Source: Ruminococcus sp. AM36-2AA (lineage in GTDB: Bacteria; Bacillota; Clostridia; Lachnospirales; Lachnospiraceae). Taken from it: DNA of 64,000 bases. Of the stretch, positions 1-7,719 are shown in pieces. Every line of letters starts with the position of its first letter. Position 1 is the first letter of the stretch. The position numbers were made by a program, and so were the translations under genes. The stretch is from assembly GCF_003461955.1 (NCBI RefSeq), contig NZ_QTYB01000001.1:178332-242331 (forward strand), read 5' to 3'. The notes beneath the pieces are model-generated. The model was not told the origin of the DNA. It did no database searches and saw nothing but the letters and a program-made list of their open reading frames with translations.

Positions 1-84
1 GTTTTAACTACCATTTGGTAGTTTTGCTATATCACATTGATCTGCATAATTCAAGTACATGTTTTACTTTAATTCCGTCCCGAA

Positions 85-123
85 TAAACCATTAATTGAA
101 TATCATTATCCGATGATGGTTTA
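85..123. other. Short inverted repeat of unknown role
   Basis: Arms TAAACCAT and ATGGTTTA face each other across about 23 bases. A second small hairpin (ACTACCA/TGGTAGT) lies at 7-21. No gene is visible in bases 1-177, which are AT-rich and lie downstream of the GNAT gene. The structures may belong to the 3' region of a gene outside the window. Role unknown. Confidence 0.3.
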
Positions 124-149
124 CCAGTAAAATCTCCTGCCCTTTACAT

Positions 150-200
150 GTGAAGTGGATATTCACAATCCACTTCACTAAAATAACTGCCCCGGTAGTT
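150..200. repeat. Two-hairpin dispersed repeat, copy A
   Basis: The first hairpin has the core TGGATATTCACAATCCA. The second is AACTGCCCCGGTAGTT at 185-200. The core matches copies B and C (CGGATATTCGCAATCCG) except that the closing C:G pair has become T:A and the loop G has become A, so pairing is kept. The copy overlaps the last codons and the stop codon (178-180) of the acetyltransferase gene on the minus strand. Confidence 0.75.
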
Positions 201-819
201 TTTTCTTCTCTTTATAAGGAAACAACTTATCAAATTCTTCGGTTTCCTTTTCGTCTACAAAATATCCCGCTGGTGTCGCATACTCTCCCGTAATACCATC
301 CAGATAGCCAGGAATCAGCTCTCTGCATAAAAAGAAAGTCGCATCCTGCCCTTCTTCTAGTCCATGATAACGAATGTTAAATTCTCTTGCCGGTCTGAAT
401 CCACTTTTCCCATAAAAATCAATATTTCCCTCAAAGCAGACTGCACCACAACCAAATTTCGCAGCCTTGTCTAATGAATAATCCAGTAAGACTTTTCCAT
501 ATCCTTGTCTTTTCAGTTCTGGAGTAATACAAATCGGTCCCATAGTCATAATTGGAATATTTCTTCCATCATCCGCTTTAATACTTGTTCTCATAAACAT
601 ATTCTGACCGATCAACTTACCATCTTCATCATTTTCATTAAGAAGCATCACAAAATCCAGTTCTGGAACAAATGCCGGATCATTTCGGAGCTGATGCAAT
701 ACATAATGCTCAAGGCATCCTGGACGATACACATTCCAAAAACTTTCTCTTACCAGATTTTCTACTTTCTGATGTTCTTCCTTTTTCTCTAAACGAATCG
801 TAATATTACTTTTTTCCAT
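178..819 (-). CDS. GNAT family N-acetyltransferase
   Basis: A 213-residue soluble protein with a GNAT fold, expected to transfer an acetyl group from acetyl-CoA to an amine; the substrate is unknown. The acetyl-CoA pyrophosphate loop RQGYGK is near residues 103-108, followed by the helix LLDYSLDKAAKFGC and then FYGKSGF, a typical GNAT motif B region. An AAAGGATAT ribosome binding site precedes the ATG at 819. It is monocistronic or follows the broken TetR gene, from which a terminator-like hairpin separates it. The last codons (LPGQLF and stop) lie inside a dispersed repeat, so the native C-terminus may have been replaced. The family assignment is firm; function is not. Confidence 0.85.
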   Translation of the reverse strand: MEKSNITIRLEKKEEHQKVENLVRESFWNVYRPGCLEHYVLHQLRNDPAFVPELDFVMLLNENDEDGKLIGQNMFMRTSIKADDGRNIPIMTMGPICITPELKRQGYGKVLLDYSLDKAAKFGCGAVCFEGNIDFYGKSGFRPAREFNIRYHGLEEGQDATFFLCRELIPGYLDGITGEYATPAGYFVDEKETEEFDKLFPYKEKKKLPGQLF

Positions 820-850
820 TTCTTTTATATCCTTTCAAATTATTCTAGAT

Positions 851-898
851 AAAAAGCCACTAATTTTGATTACTTTGCATTTATCAAAATTAATGGCT
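851..898 (-). terminator. Intrinsic terminator downstream of the TetR gene
   Basis: Read on the minus strand, the arm AGCCATTAATTTTGAT pairs with ATCAAAATTAGTGGCT and is followed by a T run. It lies between the TetR reading frame and the acetyltransferase start. Confidence 0.75.
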
Positions 899-928
899 CT
901 GCGTCTAAGCGTCTGGCTCTTATGTTTT

Positions 929-1531
929 TTAATTATTGCTATTTCTAATTTCTTCTGTGATTTCGGTCAGCATATGCTCAAACTGACATTTTACTTTCAC
1001 CTTATCTGATGCTCCATCATACACACTATAATAGAAAAACATATTTGCATAAAATTTAACTGCAGTCTCCTCTGGATTTTCTATTTTCATATTTTTGAAC
1101 AGATCCTTCACGTATTCTGCCGGTCCAGATACCAGATATTGCTGATACAACTTCTGCATTTCTTCATTTCTAAATTGTTCAAGCGTAAGCATTTTCCGAA
1201 ATGATGATGCAAAATCATCCTCTGTCCAATACTCAAACATTGATTTGCTGTATCCTACAAAATCTTCTACTGATACGTTCTGATATTCTTCCGGCATTTT
1301 CTCAATACTTTCTTCTGGTACTTCATTCTGCCTGGCTTGTTCACTGTCCTGCTGTTCCATTCGTTTCACAATGTGCAAAAATATGTCTCTCTTATTTTCA
1401 TAATGTCTGTATAACGCTCCTTTAGTCATTCCAAGAACCCCTGCAATCTAACTCACAGATACAGCTTCATATCCATTTTTCGCAAACAAGTGAAGGGCCA
1501 CAGTCATAATCTCTTCCTTTGTACTTCCCAT
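929..1531 (-). pseudogene. TetR/AcrR family regulator broken by an in-frame TAG
   Basis: The natural frame starts at ATG 1531 (MGSTKEEIMTVALHLFAKNG) after a GGGAGATGATT-type ribosome binding site and would encode about 200 residues. Codon 28 is TAG (1448-1450), inside the DNA-binding domain between helix 2 (GYEAVSVS) and the recognition helix region (IAGVLGMTKGALYRHY). The rest of the frame is intact. A sense codon such as CAG at this position would restore a normal TetR N-terminus. Reinitiation at ATG 1429 would yield 166 residues starting at MTKGALYRHY, without most of the HTH. The promoter region carries two TetR-type palindromes. Either a recent nonsense mutation, a sequencing error or suppression explains it. 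Confidence 0.85.
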
Positions 1532-1556
1532 ACATAATCATCTCCCTTACTACAAA

Positions 1557-1598
1557 TAAACGACCGTTTACAGTCCTATTTTAGTAAACGGTCGTTTA
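1557..1598. promoter_or_regulatory. Pair of TetR-type operators
   Basis: TAAACGACCGTTTA (1557-1570) and TAAACGGTCGTTTA (1585-1598) are each a palindrome with a 2-bp centre and are reverse complements of each other. They are spaced 28 bp apart and lie 26 bp upstream of the TetR start. This is the expected layout for autorepression. Confidence 0.75.
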
Positions 1599-1626
1599 TT
1601 TATCAAGTCATAAATGATTATTTGAG

Positions 1627-1664
1627 CAAAAGTACAAGGGATTTTAACGTCCCTTGTGCTTTTC
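1627..1664. terminator. Intrinsic terminator downstream of the AGCS symporter
   Basis: Arms ACAAGGGA and TCCCTTGT with flanking AAAAG and CTTTT allow termination in both directions. It lies between the 3' end of the symporter gene and the TetR promoter. Confidence 0.7.
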
Positions 1665-1714
1665 TCTTTTCTTTTTCTGTTTCAGCTCAAGCATTCGTTG
1701 TTCCGCCGCCTGTT

Positions 1715-3232
1715 TTATTTTTTTATATATCCCAGATCCGGGTTCTTATAATCCCCTCTGGCTTTTTTCTTTTCCACGTATGGCCCCCACACGTTTGCCT
1801 CATCTTTGATACCAACTGTCTCCGGATCAAATAATGGATCAAGCCCTGCATTTTTCTGTTTTTCATAATCTCTGACAATTTTAATAACCTGCGGCGTCAG
1901 AAGAAGGATACTGAATGTATTTACCCAGAGCATACAGCCAACTCCGATATCACCCATTGACCAGATCGTATCTCCGTCAATAAGGATTCCGAACAGACAG
2001 AAGATCAGGAACAAAATACGTACGATGGTAACTACTACTTTGTTTTCTCCCCACAGATATTTGCAGGTAGACTCCAGCTGATAGGAGTAGGATAACATTG
2101 TAGTAAAAATAAAGATAAACAGCATTACTGCCAGAAACATGGCCCCTGTTTTTCCAATTGATACCCTGAGTGCTTCCTGCATGAAAGAAATACCATACTG
2201 GATTCCCGGTACCTGTTCTACAAGAAGTACTGCTCCTGTTCCGTCAGCCGCTACATTATATGTACCTGCAAGTAAAATACAAAATCCGGTACAGCTGCAC
2301 ACCAGAAGTGTATCAATATATACAGAAAGTCCCTGTACAAGCCCCTGTTTTACCGGGTGGGAAGTATCGGTTGTCGCTGAGATCAGCGGGCTCATTCCGT
2401 TTCCTGCATCATTTGAGAAGAAGCCTCTCTTGATTCCCCATGCCACAGCAGATCCTACAATTCCTCCAAATATTGCATCCTTTCCAAATGCACTGGCAAA
2501 AATAGAACCAAACATCCCCGGAATTTCTTTATAATTCATAACAAAAATTGCAATGGTGATCAAGAAATAAATTCCGCACATGATCGGTGCAAGGACTTCT
2601 GCAACCTGACCGATACGTTTAATACCGCCCATTGTTACTACTCCAACAATAAGGACCATACCAATTCCAACTACGATAAACGGAATTCCAAATGCTCCTT
2701 TGATCGCAGTTGCTGCAGTCTGTGTCTGCATTGCAGGAAGCAGAAAACCAGGTCCAATGAAAACCGCAATACAGAATAATACTGCCAGAATTCTTCCAAC
2801 CTTCTTATTTTTGAACCCGTTTGACATATAAAATGCCGGGCCGCCTGTTAACTCTCCTAAATTTCTGGTCTTATACGCCTGACCAAGAATACATTCCACA
2901 ATACCGGTGGAAGCTCCCAGGATTGCTGTTATCCACATCCAGAACAGAGCTCCCGGTCCACCCATAAATATAGCGGTTGCAGTTCCTGCAATATTACCGG
3001 TACCGACACGTCCTCCTACGGTTGTCGCAAATGCCTGAAACGCTGAAAGACCGGTATCTTTCTTATTATCTCCCTTTTCTGTCAGACATTTTACCATGTC
3101 TTTGAATCTGCGGACCTGAATACCACGTAAACGAACGGTAAACCAGACCGCCGCGCACATCAGGAACACACACATCACCGGATGCCAGATGATGTCATTG
3201 ATCGCGTTCATTACTGTTACAAATACTTCCAT
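1715..3232 (-). CDS. Alanine/glycine:cation symporter (AGCS family)
   Basis: A 505-residue polytopic inner-membrane protein, normal length for sodium:alanine symporters. Family features include GGRVGTGNIAGTATAIFMGG near residues 73-92 and GIVGSAVAWGIKRGFFSNDA in the middle. It imports alanine or glycine with Na+ (or H+). The frame starts at ATG 3232 preceded by a GAGAGGAAAGAG-like ribosome binding site. It is likely monocistronic: a repeat element lies upstream and a terminator follows. Substrate specificity among small amino acids cannot be read from the sequence. Confidence 0.92.
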   Translation of the reverse strand: MEVFVTVMNAINDIIWHPVMCVFLMCAAVWFTVRLRGIQVRRFKDMVKCLTEKGDNKKDTGLSAFQAFATTVGGRVGTGNIAGTATAIFMGGPGALFWMWITAILGASTGIVECILGQAYKTRNLGELTGGPAFYMSNGFKNKKVGRILAVLFCIAVFIGPGFLLPAMQTQTAATAIKGAFGIPFIVVGIGMVLIVGVVTMGGIKRIGQVAEVLAPIMCGIYFLITIAIFVMNYKEIPGMFGSIFASAFGKDAIFGGIVGSAVAWGIKRGFFSNDAGNGMSPLISATTDTSHPVKQGLVQGLSVYIDTLLVCSCTGFCILLAGTYNVAADGTGAVLLVEQVPGIQYGISFMQEALRVSIGKTGAMFLAVMLFIFIFTTMLSYSYQLESTCKYLWGENKVVVTIVRILFLIFCLFGILIDGDTIWSMGDIGVGCMLWVNTFSILLLTPQVIKIVRDYEKQKNAGLDPLFDPETVGIKDEANVWGPYVEKKKARGDYKNPDLGYIKK

Positions 3233-3353
3233 ACTCTTTCCTCTCGTCCTTATATATTTAAAACTCTATTCTTTAATTTACTATAATCTGACATTTTTCA
3301 CAAGTGTTTTCCATATAAAAACCTTTGTTTTTATCAGAAAGACACAGGAATAC

Positions 3354-3472
3354 GTCAAGCGGATATTCGCAATTGAAGCAGGGGACTTACTTGATTTGGG
3401 TCAAGCGGATATTCGCAATCCGCTTCGCTACTTGCTCATAACCAAATAACTGCTCCGCAGTTTATTTGGTTA
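3354..3472. repeat. Two-hairpin dispersed repeat, copy B (with partial duplication)
   Basis: It contains a truncated unit (3354-3374), a 22-bp segment containing GGGGACTTACTTG (3378-3399), then a full unit from 3400. The full unit has a hairpin with core CGGATATTCGCAATCCG and a second long hairpin, AACCAAATAACTGC pairing with GCAGTTTATTTGGTT across TCC. Most of it is identical to copy C at the other end of the window. It lies just beyond the 3' end of the nitroreductase gene and its terminator. Confidence 0.85.
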
Positions 3473-3506
3473 AAAAGGGGAAGCTGACTGTCTTCAGCTT
3501 CCCCTT
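3472..3506 (-). terminator. Intrinsic terminator of the nitroreductase gene
   Basis: GGGGAAGCTGA pairs with TCAGCTTCCCC and, on the minus strand, runs into TTTTT. It abuts repeat copy B. Confidence 0.85.
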
Positions 3507-3515
3507 CATATTTAA

Positions 3516-4028
3516 CTACATATAGCTTATTGTTTCTGTTAATTCTTTTCTGCTGTTATGGTTTGGAAGTGCGCCTGTTCCGTCTGCCGCAATTCCAAGA
3601 TCCAGCAACATCAAAATTTCTTCTTCCTCCGGAAGTCCAAGAGCCTTTGCCAGTTCATCCGGATTGAAAAAATTGATCCAACAGCTGTCAATCCCCTCAT
3701 TGTAAGCTGCCAGCATCATGTGAGTTGCTACAATACTGGCATCTTCAATCCCGGAATCTCTTTTTCCTCCAGGATATGTGAAAACATTATTCTTATTATA
3801 TGCTACCACCAAAACAACAGGTGCCTGATAACGGCATGGTGTTGCTTTATCAATTGCTTCCAGTCCCTTTTCAGACTGTACTACATAAATATGCTGTTCC
3901 TGAAGATTTTTTGCTGTTGGAGCGACACGTCCGGCCTCCAGGATCTTATCCAGCTTTTCTTTTTTCACTTCCACGTCACTGAATTTTTTGCAGGAATATC
4001 TGTTTTTTATTACTTCTGAAAAATCCAT
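3516..4028 (-). CDS. Nitroreductase family protein
   Basis: A 170-residue FMN-dependent NAD(P)H oxidoreductase-like protein. The N-terminal RYSCKKFSDVEV (about residues 10-21) and GRVAPTAKNLQEQ (33-45) match the phosphate and flavin-binding segments of the family, and GIDSCWINFF and LLDLGIAADG fit the later core. It is at the short end for the family (typically 170-220). It is monocistronic with its own terminator. The physiological electron acceptor is unknown. Confidence 0.88.
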   Translation of the reverse strand: MDFSEVIKNRYSCKKFSDVEVKKEKLDKILEAGRVAPTAKNLQEQHIYVVQSEKGLEAIDKATPCRYQAPVVLVVAYNKNNVFTYPGGKRDSGIEDASIVATHMMLAAYNEGIDSCWINFFNPDELAKALGLPEEEEILMLLDLGIAADGTGALPNHNSRKELTETISYM

Positions 4029-4094
4029 TCCAAACCATCCTTCCTATAATTTTTTATTATTTTACCATAAAAACGCAGATGCGCAAACTATCAT

Positions 4095-4556
4095 CTAATA
4101 CAAATAAATCTTCTTTTCTACAAGTCTGTCCCCTTCATACTGTAATTTTACGGAAAAAAAGCGTTCTTCTCCAGAAAGAAGCAGATCAAGAAATACTTTA
4201 TCCCCCTCCCATGCAGGCAGTTCAGGCACTTTGGTTTTGTCAACCCAGCAAAGTTGTCCTTCATTACATTCAATCAGTTCTCCTGTATATCTGTCCGCTG
4301 TGAAAACACACATAAGCTCAGATTCATATTCATTATTAACAAATGTCACCAGCCCACGAAATTTATAAGATGTAAGTGTTAATCCGGTTTCCTCCTTCAC
4401 CTCGCGCATAAGACATTCCTCCGGAGTTTCCTGACTTTCTACATGTCCGCCAACACCGATCCATTTTCCACCATTCATGTCATTCTGTTTTTTAATTCTA
4501 TGAAGCATCAGATATTTGTCATCATTTTCTATATAACATAAAGTGGTTGTCGTCAT
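4095..4556 (-). CDS. NUDIX hydrolase, MutT/8-oxo-dGTPase-like
   Basis: A 153-residue protein with a complete Nudix box at residues 37-59 (G-X5-E-X7-REVKEETGL). The N-terminal TTTLCYIENDDKYLMLHR and the long C-terminal part resemble the Clostridia 8-oxo-dGTP diphosphatase group, which clears oxidised nucleotides. It is separated from the upstream AEC transporter by 23 bp and could be co-transcribed with it. The exact substrate is an inference. Confidence 0.85.
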   Translation of the reverse strand: MTTTTLCYIENDDKYLMLHRIKKQNDMNGGKWIGVGGHVESQETPEECLMREVKEETGLTLTSYKFRGLVTFVNNEYESELMCVFTADRYTGELIECNEGQLCWVDKTKVPELPAWEGDKVFLDLLLSGEERFFSVKLQYEGDRLVEKKIYLY

Positions 4557-4579
4557 TTAAATACCTTCTTTCCGTTTAA

Positions 4580-5518
4580 TCACCCTACCACTGCCAACAC
4601 AATATAAACCAGAATCGAAACAATACAATACAATGAATTTGTTGTAGAAGCATATGCACTGCTTTCTTTCTTTTTCAGAAATGTCTGCATACTGAATGTT
4701 GCTGGAGACGACATATATATAATAATTGCCAGATTCAAAAGTCTGGAACTTCCGACCAGATATTTCACAGCTATAAGAACTCCCATTATCATCGCTGCCT
4801 GCAAAATAATCCTCAGAAAAATAGTTTTGATACAGGGTCCTATAAGTTCCGGTACCAGTTCCATACTGTACCCAACAACAATAAGGATAATAGGCGTAAT
4901 TGCAGTTGTCAGAATGCTTTCTGCACTGAGATAGCCAGGACCAAAAGAACTATCCATCAACCGGTTGATCAGCCCCGTCAATCCGGCGATGATTCCAAGA
5001 ACCGTCCCTATAAAAGCAGGAGTTTTTAATGCACTGTAAAATAAACTTTTTGCATTGATCTTTTCTCCGTTTTCCGTTTGTCCCAGCATTCCCATATACA
5101 CACTAAAGCCAAAAAGCAATCCTGCAATATCCAGCACCGCAATCTGTGAAAGATTTTCGCTGCCACAAAGGCTTGTATATAAAGGATATGCCATCATTCC
5201 GCCTTCATAGATACAGACCAGAAAAGGAAGATATTTTTTATAGGGTTCTTCCATAAATCTCTTCAGCAGGAATCCCACGCCAAATGAAATCAGAAGCATT
5301 ATGAACATGATCAGCACCAATGTTCCAATCTTTCCACTGTATTTTGCAGTCGCAAGCGCATGAAAAATTGCCACAGGAAGCATAATGTTTGTTACCAGTG
5401 TTTTCATGTTATTGACACCATTCTGATCTAAAAGTTTCCACTTTCTACACAGCATTCCAAGAATGATCATAACCAGTACCGGTAAAACAATCTCTAAAAC
5501 ATCCATTTTCTCTGTCAT
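4580..5518 (-). CDS. AEC (auxin efflux carrier) family transporter
   Basis: About 312 residues with around ten hydrophobic segments, the typical PF03547 pattern of two halves with a helix break. Members transport malate or other organic anions or export small metabolites; the substrate here is unknown. A frame open from 5590 overlaps the upstream gene, so the start is placed at ATG 5518 (MTEKMDVLEIV) or ATG 5506, after a GGAGAGG ribosome binding site. It follows the nuclease-ATPase gene closely and is probably in the same transcript. Confidence 0.85.
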   Translation of the reverse strand: MTEKMDVLEIVLPVLVMIILGMLCRKWKLLDQNGVNNMKTLVTNIMLPVAIFHALATAKYSGKIGTLVLIMFIMLLISFGVGFLLKRFMEEPYKKYLPFLVCIYEGGMMAYPLYTSLCGSENLSQIAVLDIAGLLFGFSVYMGMLGQTENGEKINAKSLFYSALKTPAFIGTVLGIIAGLTGLINRLMDSSFGPGYLSAESILTTAITPIILIVVGYSMELVPELIGPCIKTIFLRIILQAAMIMGVLIAVKYLVGSSRLLNLAIIIYMSSPATFSMQTFLKKKESSAYASTTNSLYCIVSILVYIVLAVVG

Positions 5519-5546
5519 CCTCTCCGTTGTCCTTAATTTTTTATTT

Positions 5547-6995
5547 CTATCTGTTTCTGTGCATCTGCAAAATTTCCAGCAGCACTTCATATACTTCCAT
5601 ATTTTCCTTTACCACAAGAGCCAGACTCTCTTTCGCCTGGTTCAGAAGATGAAAAAGTCTCCGCACACTGAAATCTTTTTCCGAAGAACACATGAATCTG
5701 AGATATCCTTTTTCATCGTAATAATATTGTTCGTCCAGTAATACAACAATCTTCTCCTCGTCTCTCACTGCCTGGGCATCAAGCTGTCCAGATCCCTCTG
5801 TCGTCCGCCGCTGATATCCCTGTCTCACAAAATCATTCATAAGATTTTCCGATTCTCGGCCATTACCAGCATACACCACTGCAATATTCGGATACCATCT
5901 GGGACTTCTTTTTTCCGGCAGGTGCATCATGTTCTGGATAAAAGTGGAAAGCTCCGCATTGGTACGGATCCGGTTTGTCAGATGAAATTTCTGGAGCCCC
6001 GGCAGATTCTCCAGTCTTTCCACAATGCTCCGGTCCAGCTCTTCCGGTGAAATCACATCTTCGGAGTCACTGGAAAAGATCACTGGCCTGTGCTCACTCC
6101 ATGCAAGCAGAACAGATAATTTTTCCAGGGACAGAAGATGTGCTTCATCCACCAGAATACTGCTGTAACAGCCAAGATCTGTCGTCTTTCTCAACTGATT
6201 ATCCGCCAGAAAGTCTGTCCGCCGCAGACGTTCATGAAGGAGCTTCCATTCTTTTCCAGCCTCTCCGCAGTGAATGATACAAACCCTCTGTCGTACGGAA
6301 AGCTTCATCGCAATATCATAAAGCAGCAATGTTTTTCCTGTTCCGGGAAGTCCACTGAACCAGAAATATCCTTCTCTTTCTCCACGAATCCGCTTCAGGA
6401 TCTGTCGTTCAATATCTCTCTGCTGAGAGGTAAGGAAATACTCTTTTTTGAGAAAACGTTCCGGTTCTGTCAGTGGAGAGATCAGATACAGTTCTGCCTG
6501 AAACAGCTTTTCAATATCTCCCTCATAGTCCGGGGTTTCTTTCTCCAATGCATTACAAAGCTGTTTCCAGTCTCCCTCCACAATATGATCGTGATTGGTC
6601 AGTCTCACCAGACGGTCTTCACTGCTGATATAAGTATACGACAGGATCGGTTTCCCGAAAACGGACAGATAATACCGGTTCTGGATCAGCTGTCTCCGGA
6701 TGGCCTCGTCCGATACGCTGCCGCTTTTCAGTTCAATATTCACAATCTGGTCATCTTTGATCTGAAGAAGGTCAAACTCCTTTCCAAGCTTCGGAATCTG
6801 AAACGAATAAAAAAAACGGAGTTTATATACTTCTTCCATATGTAGTTCCAGCTGTTTCACCAGCGCTTTCATACTTTCCAGTTCCCACTCTTTAATCCGG
6901 AGGAAAAAATCTCTGCCAGAAAGCTGACGCTCCAGTTTCTGGATACATTCCATATTCTGATTTCTTGTAAGTGCATAGATCGATATTGCTTTCAT
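5547..6995 (-). CDS. PD-(D/E)XK-like nuclease fused to a DUF2075/Schlafen-like P-loop ATPase
   Basis: 482 residues. The N-terminal part (about 1-150) holds EFDLLQI (D75) then NIELKSG (E88, K90) and Q102, the layout of a PD-(D/E)XK nuclease core. The C-terminal part is a P-loop ATPase: Walker A GLPGTGKT (215-222), Walker B ILVDEAHLL (280-288), FSSDSED (307-313) and LTNRIRTNAEL (339-349), as in the DUF2075 helicase-like family. The C-terminal segment where helicases of this group carry a TRA-type motif VI reads LNQAKESLALVV, without the arginine. It sits in a run of close minus-strand genes (AEC transporter downstream; alkylation repair protein 22 bp upstream). A role in nucleic-acid processing or defence is inferred, not shown. 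Confidence 0.7.
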   Translation of the reverse strand: MKAISIYALTRNQNMECIQKLERQLSGRDFFLRIKEWELESMKALVKQLELHMEEVYKLRFFYSFQIPKLGKEFDLLQIKDDQIVNIELKSGSVSDEAIRRQLIQNRYYLSVFGKPILSYTYISSEDRLVRLTNHDHIVEGDWKQLCNALEKETPDYEGDIEKLFQAELYLISPLTEPERFLKKEYFLTSQQRDIERQILKRIRGEREGYFWFSGLPGTGKTLLLYDIAMKLSVRQRVCIIHCGEAGKEWKLLHERLRRTDFLADNQLRKTTDLGCYSSILVDEAHLLSLEKLSVLLAWSEHRPVIFSSDSEDVISPEELDRSIVERLENLPGLQKFHLTNRIRTNAELSTFIQNMMHLPEKRSPRWYPNIAVVYAGNGRESENLMNDFVRQGYQRRTTEGSGQLDAQAVRDEEKIVVLLDEQYYYDEKGYLRFMCSSEKDFSVRRLFHLLNQAKESLALVVKENMEVYEVLLEILQMHRNR

Positions 6996-7017
6996 ATTTT
7001 GCCCCTTACTTTACCGT

Positions 7018-7719
7018 TCATTTCTTTATCCGCAGTGTCCTTAAATATTCCTTCTGCTCCGATGTAATCCGGTAACTTTCAATGGCCTTCTGTATCGTCT
7101 TGTTATGAGTCCAGACATCCATCTGACGCTTTTCCAGGAAAGGAAGAACGTTCTCATACTGTTTTGCCAGAGCTGTGGCAAAATACCAGGCACGCATCAT
7201 ATTTACATAATATTCTTCCGACCGGATCGCTGCTACTTTTTCAGGATATTCTGTTTTAAATTCTTCATCCAGATAATGGCGCATCAGCATACTGATTCCA
7301 AACCGGATGGTATACGGCTGATCCGATTCTATCCAGCGAAAAACTTCCCGGATAAATATATCCCGGTGTTTTTTCATCATATGGAGCGCCAGCAGATCAC
7401 AGGTTGCCCAGTTATCAATAAACGGGAGAAAACGCTCCAGTTCTTCCAGACATTTATCATAGTCTCTGATCTGTTCGATCAGCAGTCCATGGAGATTATT
7501 TTCCTCATAATACTGATGAGGTAAAACCTTCAGGAACAATTCAGATTCTTCTGTTTTTCCAAACTCTTTTGCAAATTTCCGGAGTATCGGTGTCCGGATA
7601 CCGATGATCTTTTCTTTCTCCACAGTCGGAATCAGCCTTGCATGAAAATCCCGATATCCTGTATCCTGCATTTCGAACAGTCTTTTCCGAACATCCCGGA
7701 TCATCTCTTCCTGATTCAT
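7018..7719 (-). CDS. DNA alkylation repair protein, AlkD family
   Basis: A 233-residue HEAT-repeat-like protein that excises alkylated bases. The segment IDNWATCDLL (101-110) carries the Trp and catalytic Asp equivalent of AlkD W109/D113 (here W104, D108), and IRFGISMLMRHYLDE supplies the DNA-contacting Arg. Length is normal. The ATG at 7719 overlaps the stop of the NhaC gene by 4 bp, indicating translational coupling. Confidence 0.9.
   Translation of the reverse strand: MNQEEMIRDVRKRLFEMQDTGYRDFHARLIPTVEKEKIIGIRTPILRKFAKEFGKTEESELFLKVLPHQYYEENNLHGLLIEQIRDYDKCLEELERFLPFIDNWATCDLLALHMMKKHRDIFIREVFRWIESDQPYTIRFGISMLMRHYLDEEFKTEYPEKVAAIRSEEYYVNMMRAWYFATALAKQYENVLPFLEKRQMDVWTHNKTIQKAIESYRITSEQKEYLRTLRIKK

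Noticed and set aside
3354-3472. CRISPR-like or tandem repeat array
   Set aside because: There is only one full and one partial unit with no regular spacers; it matches a dispersed element found elsewhere in the window.
5506-5590. Longer N-terminus of the AEC transporter starting at 5590
   Set aside because: It would overlap the upstream nuclease-ATPase gene and add a Cys/Arg-rich segment not seen in the family; a ribosome binding site precedes 5518.
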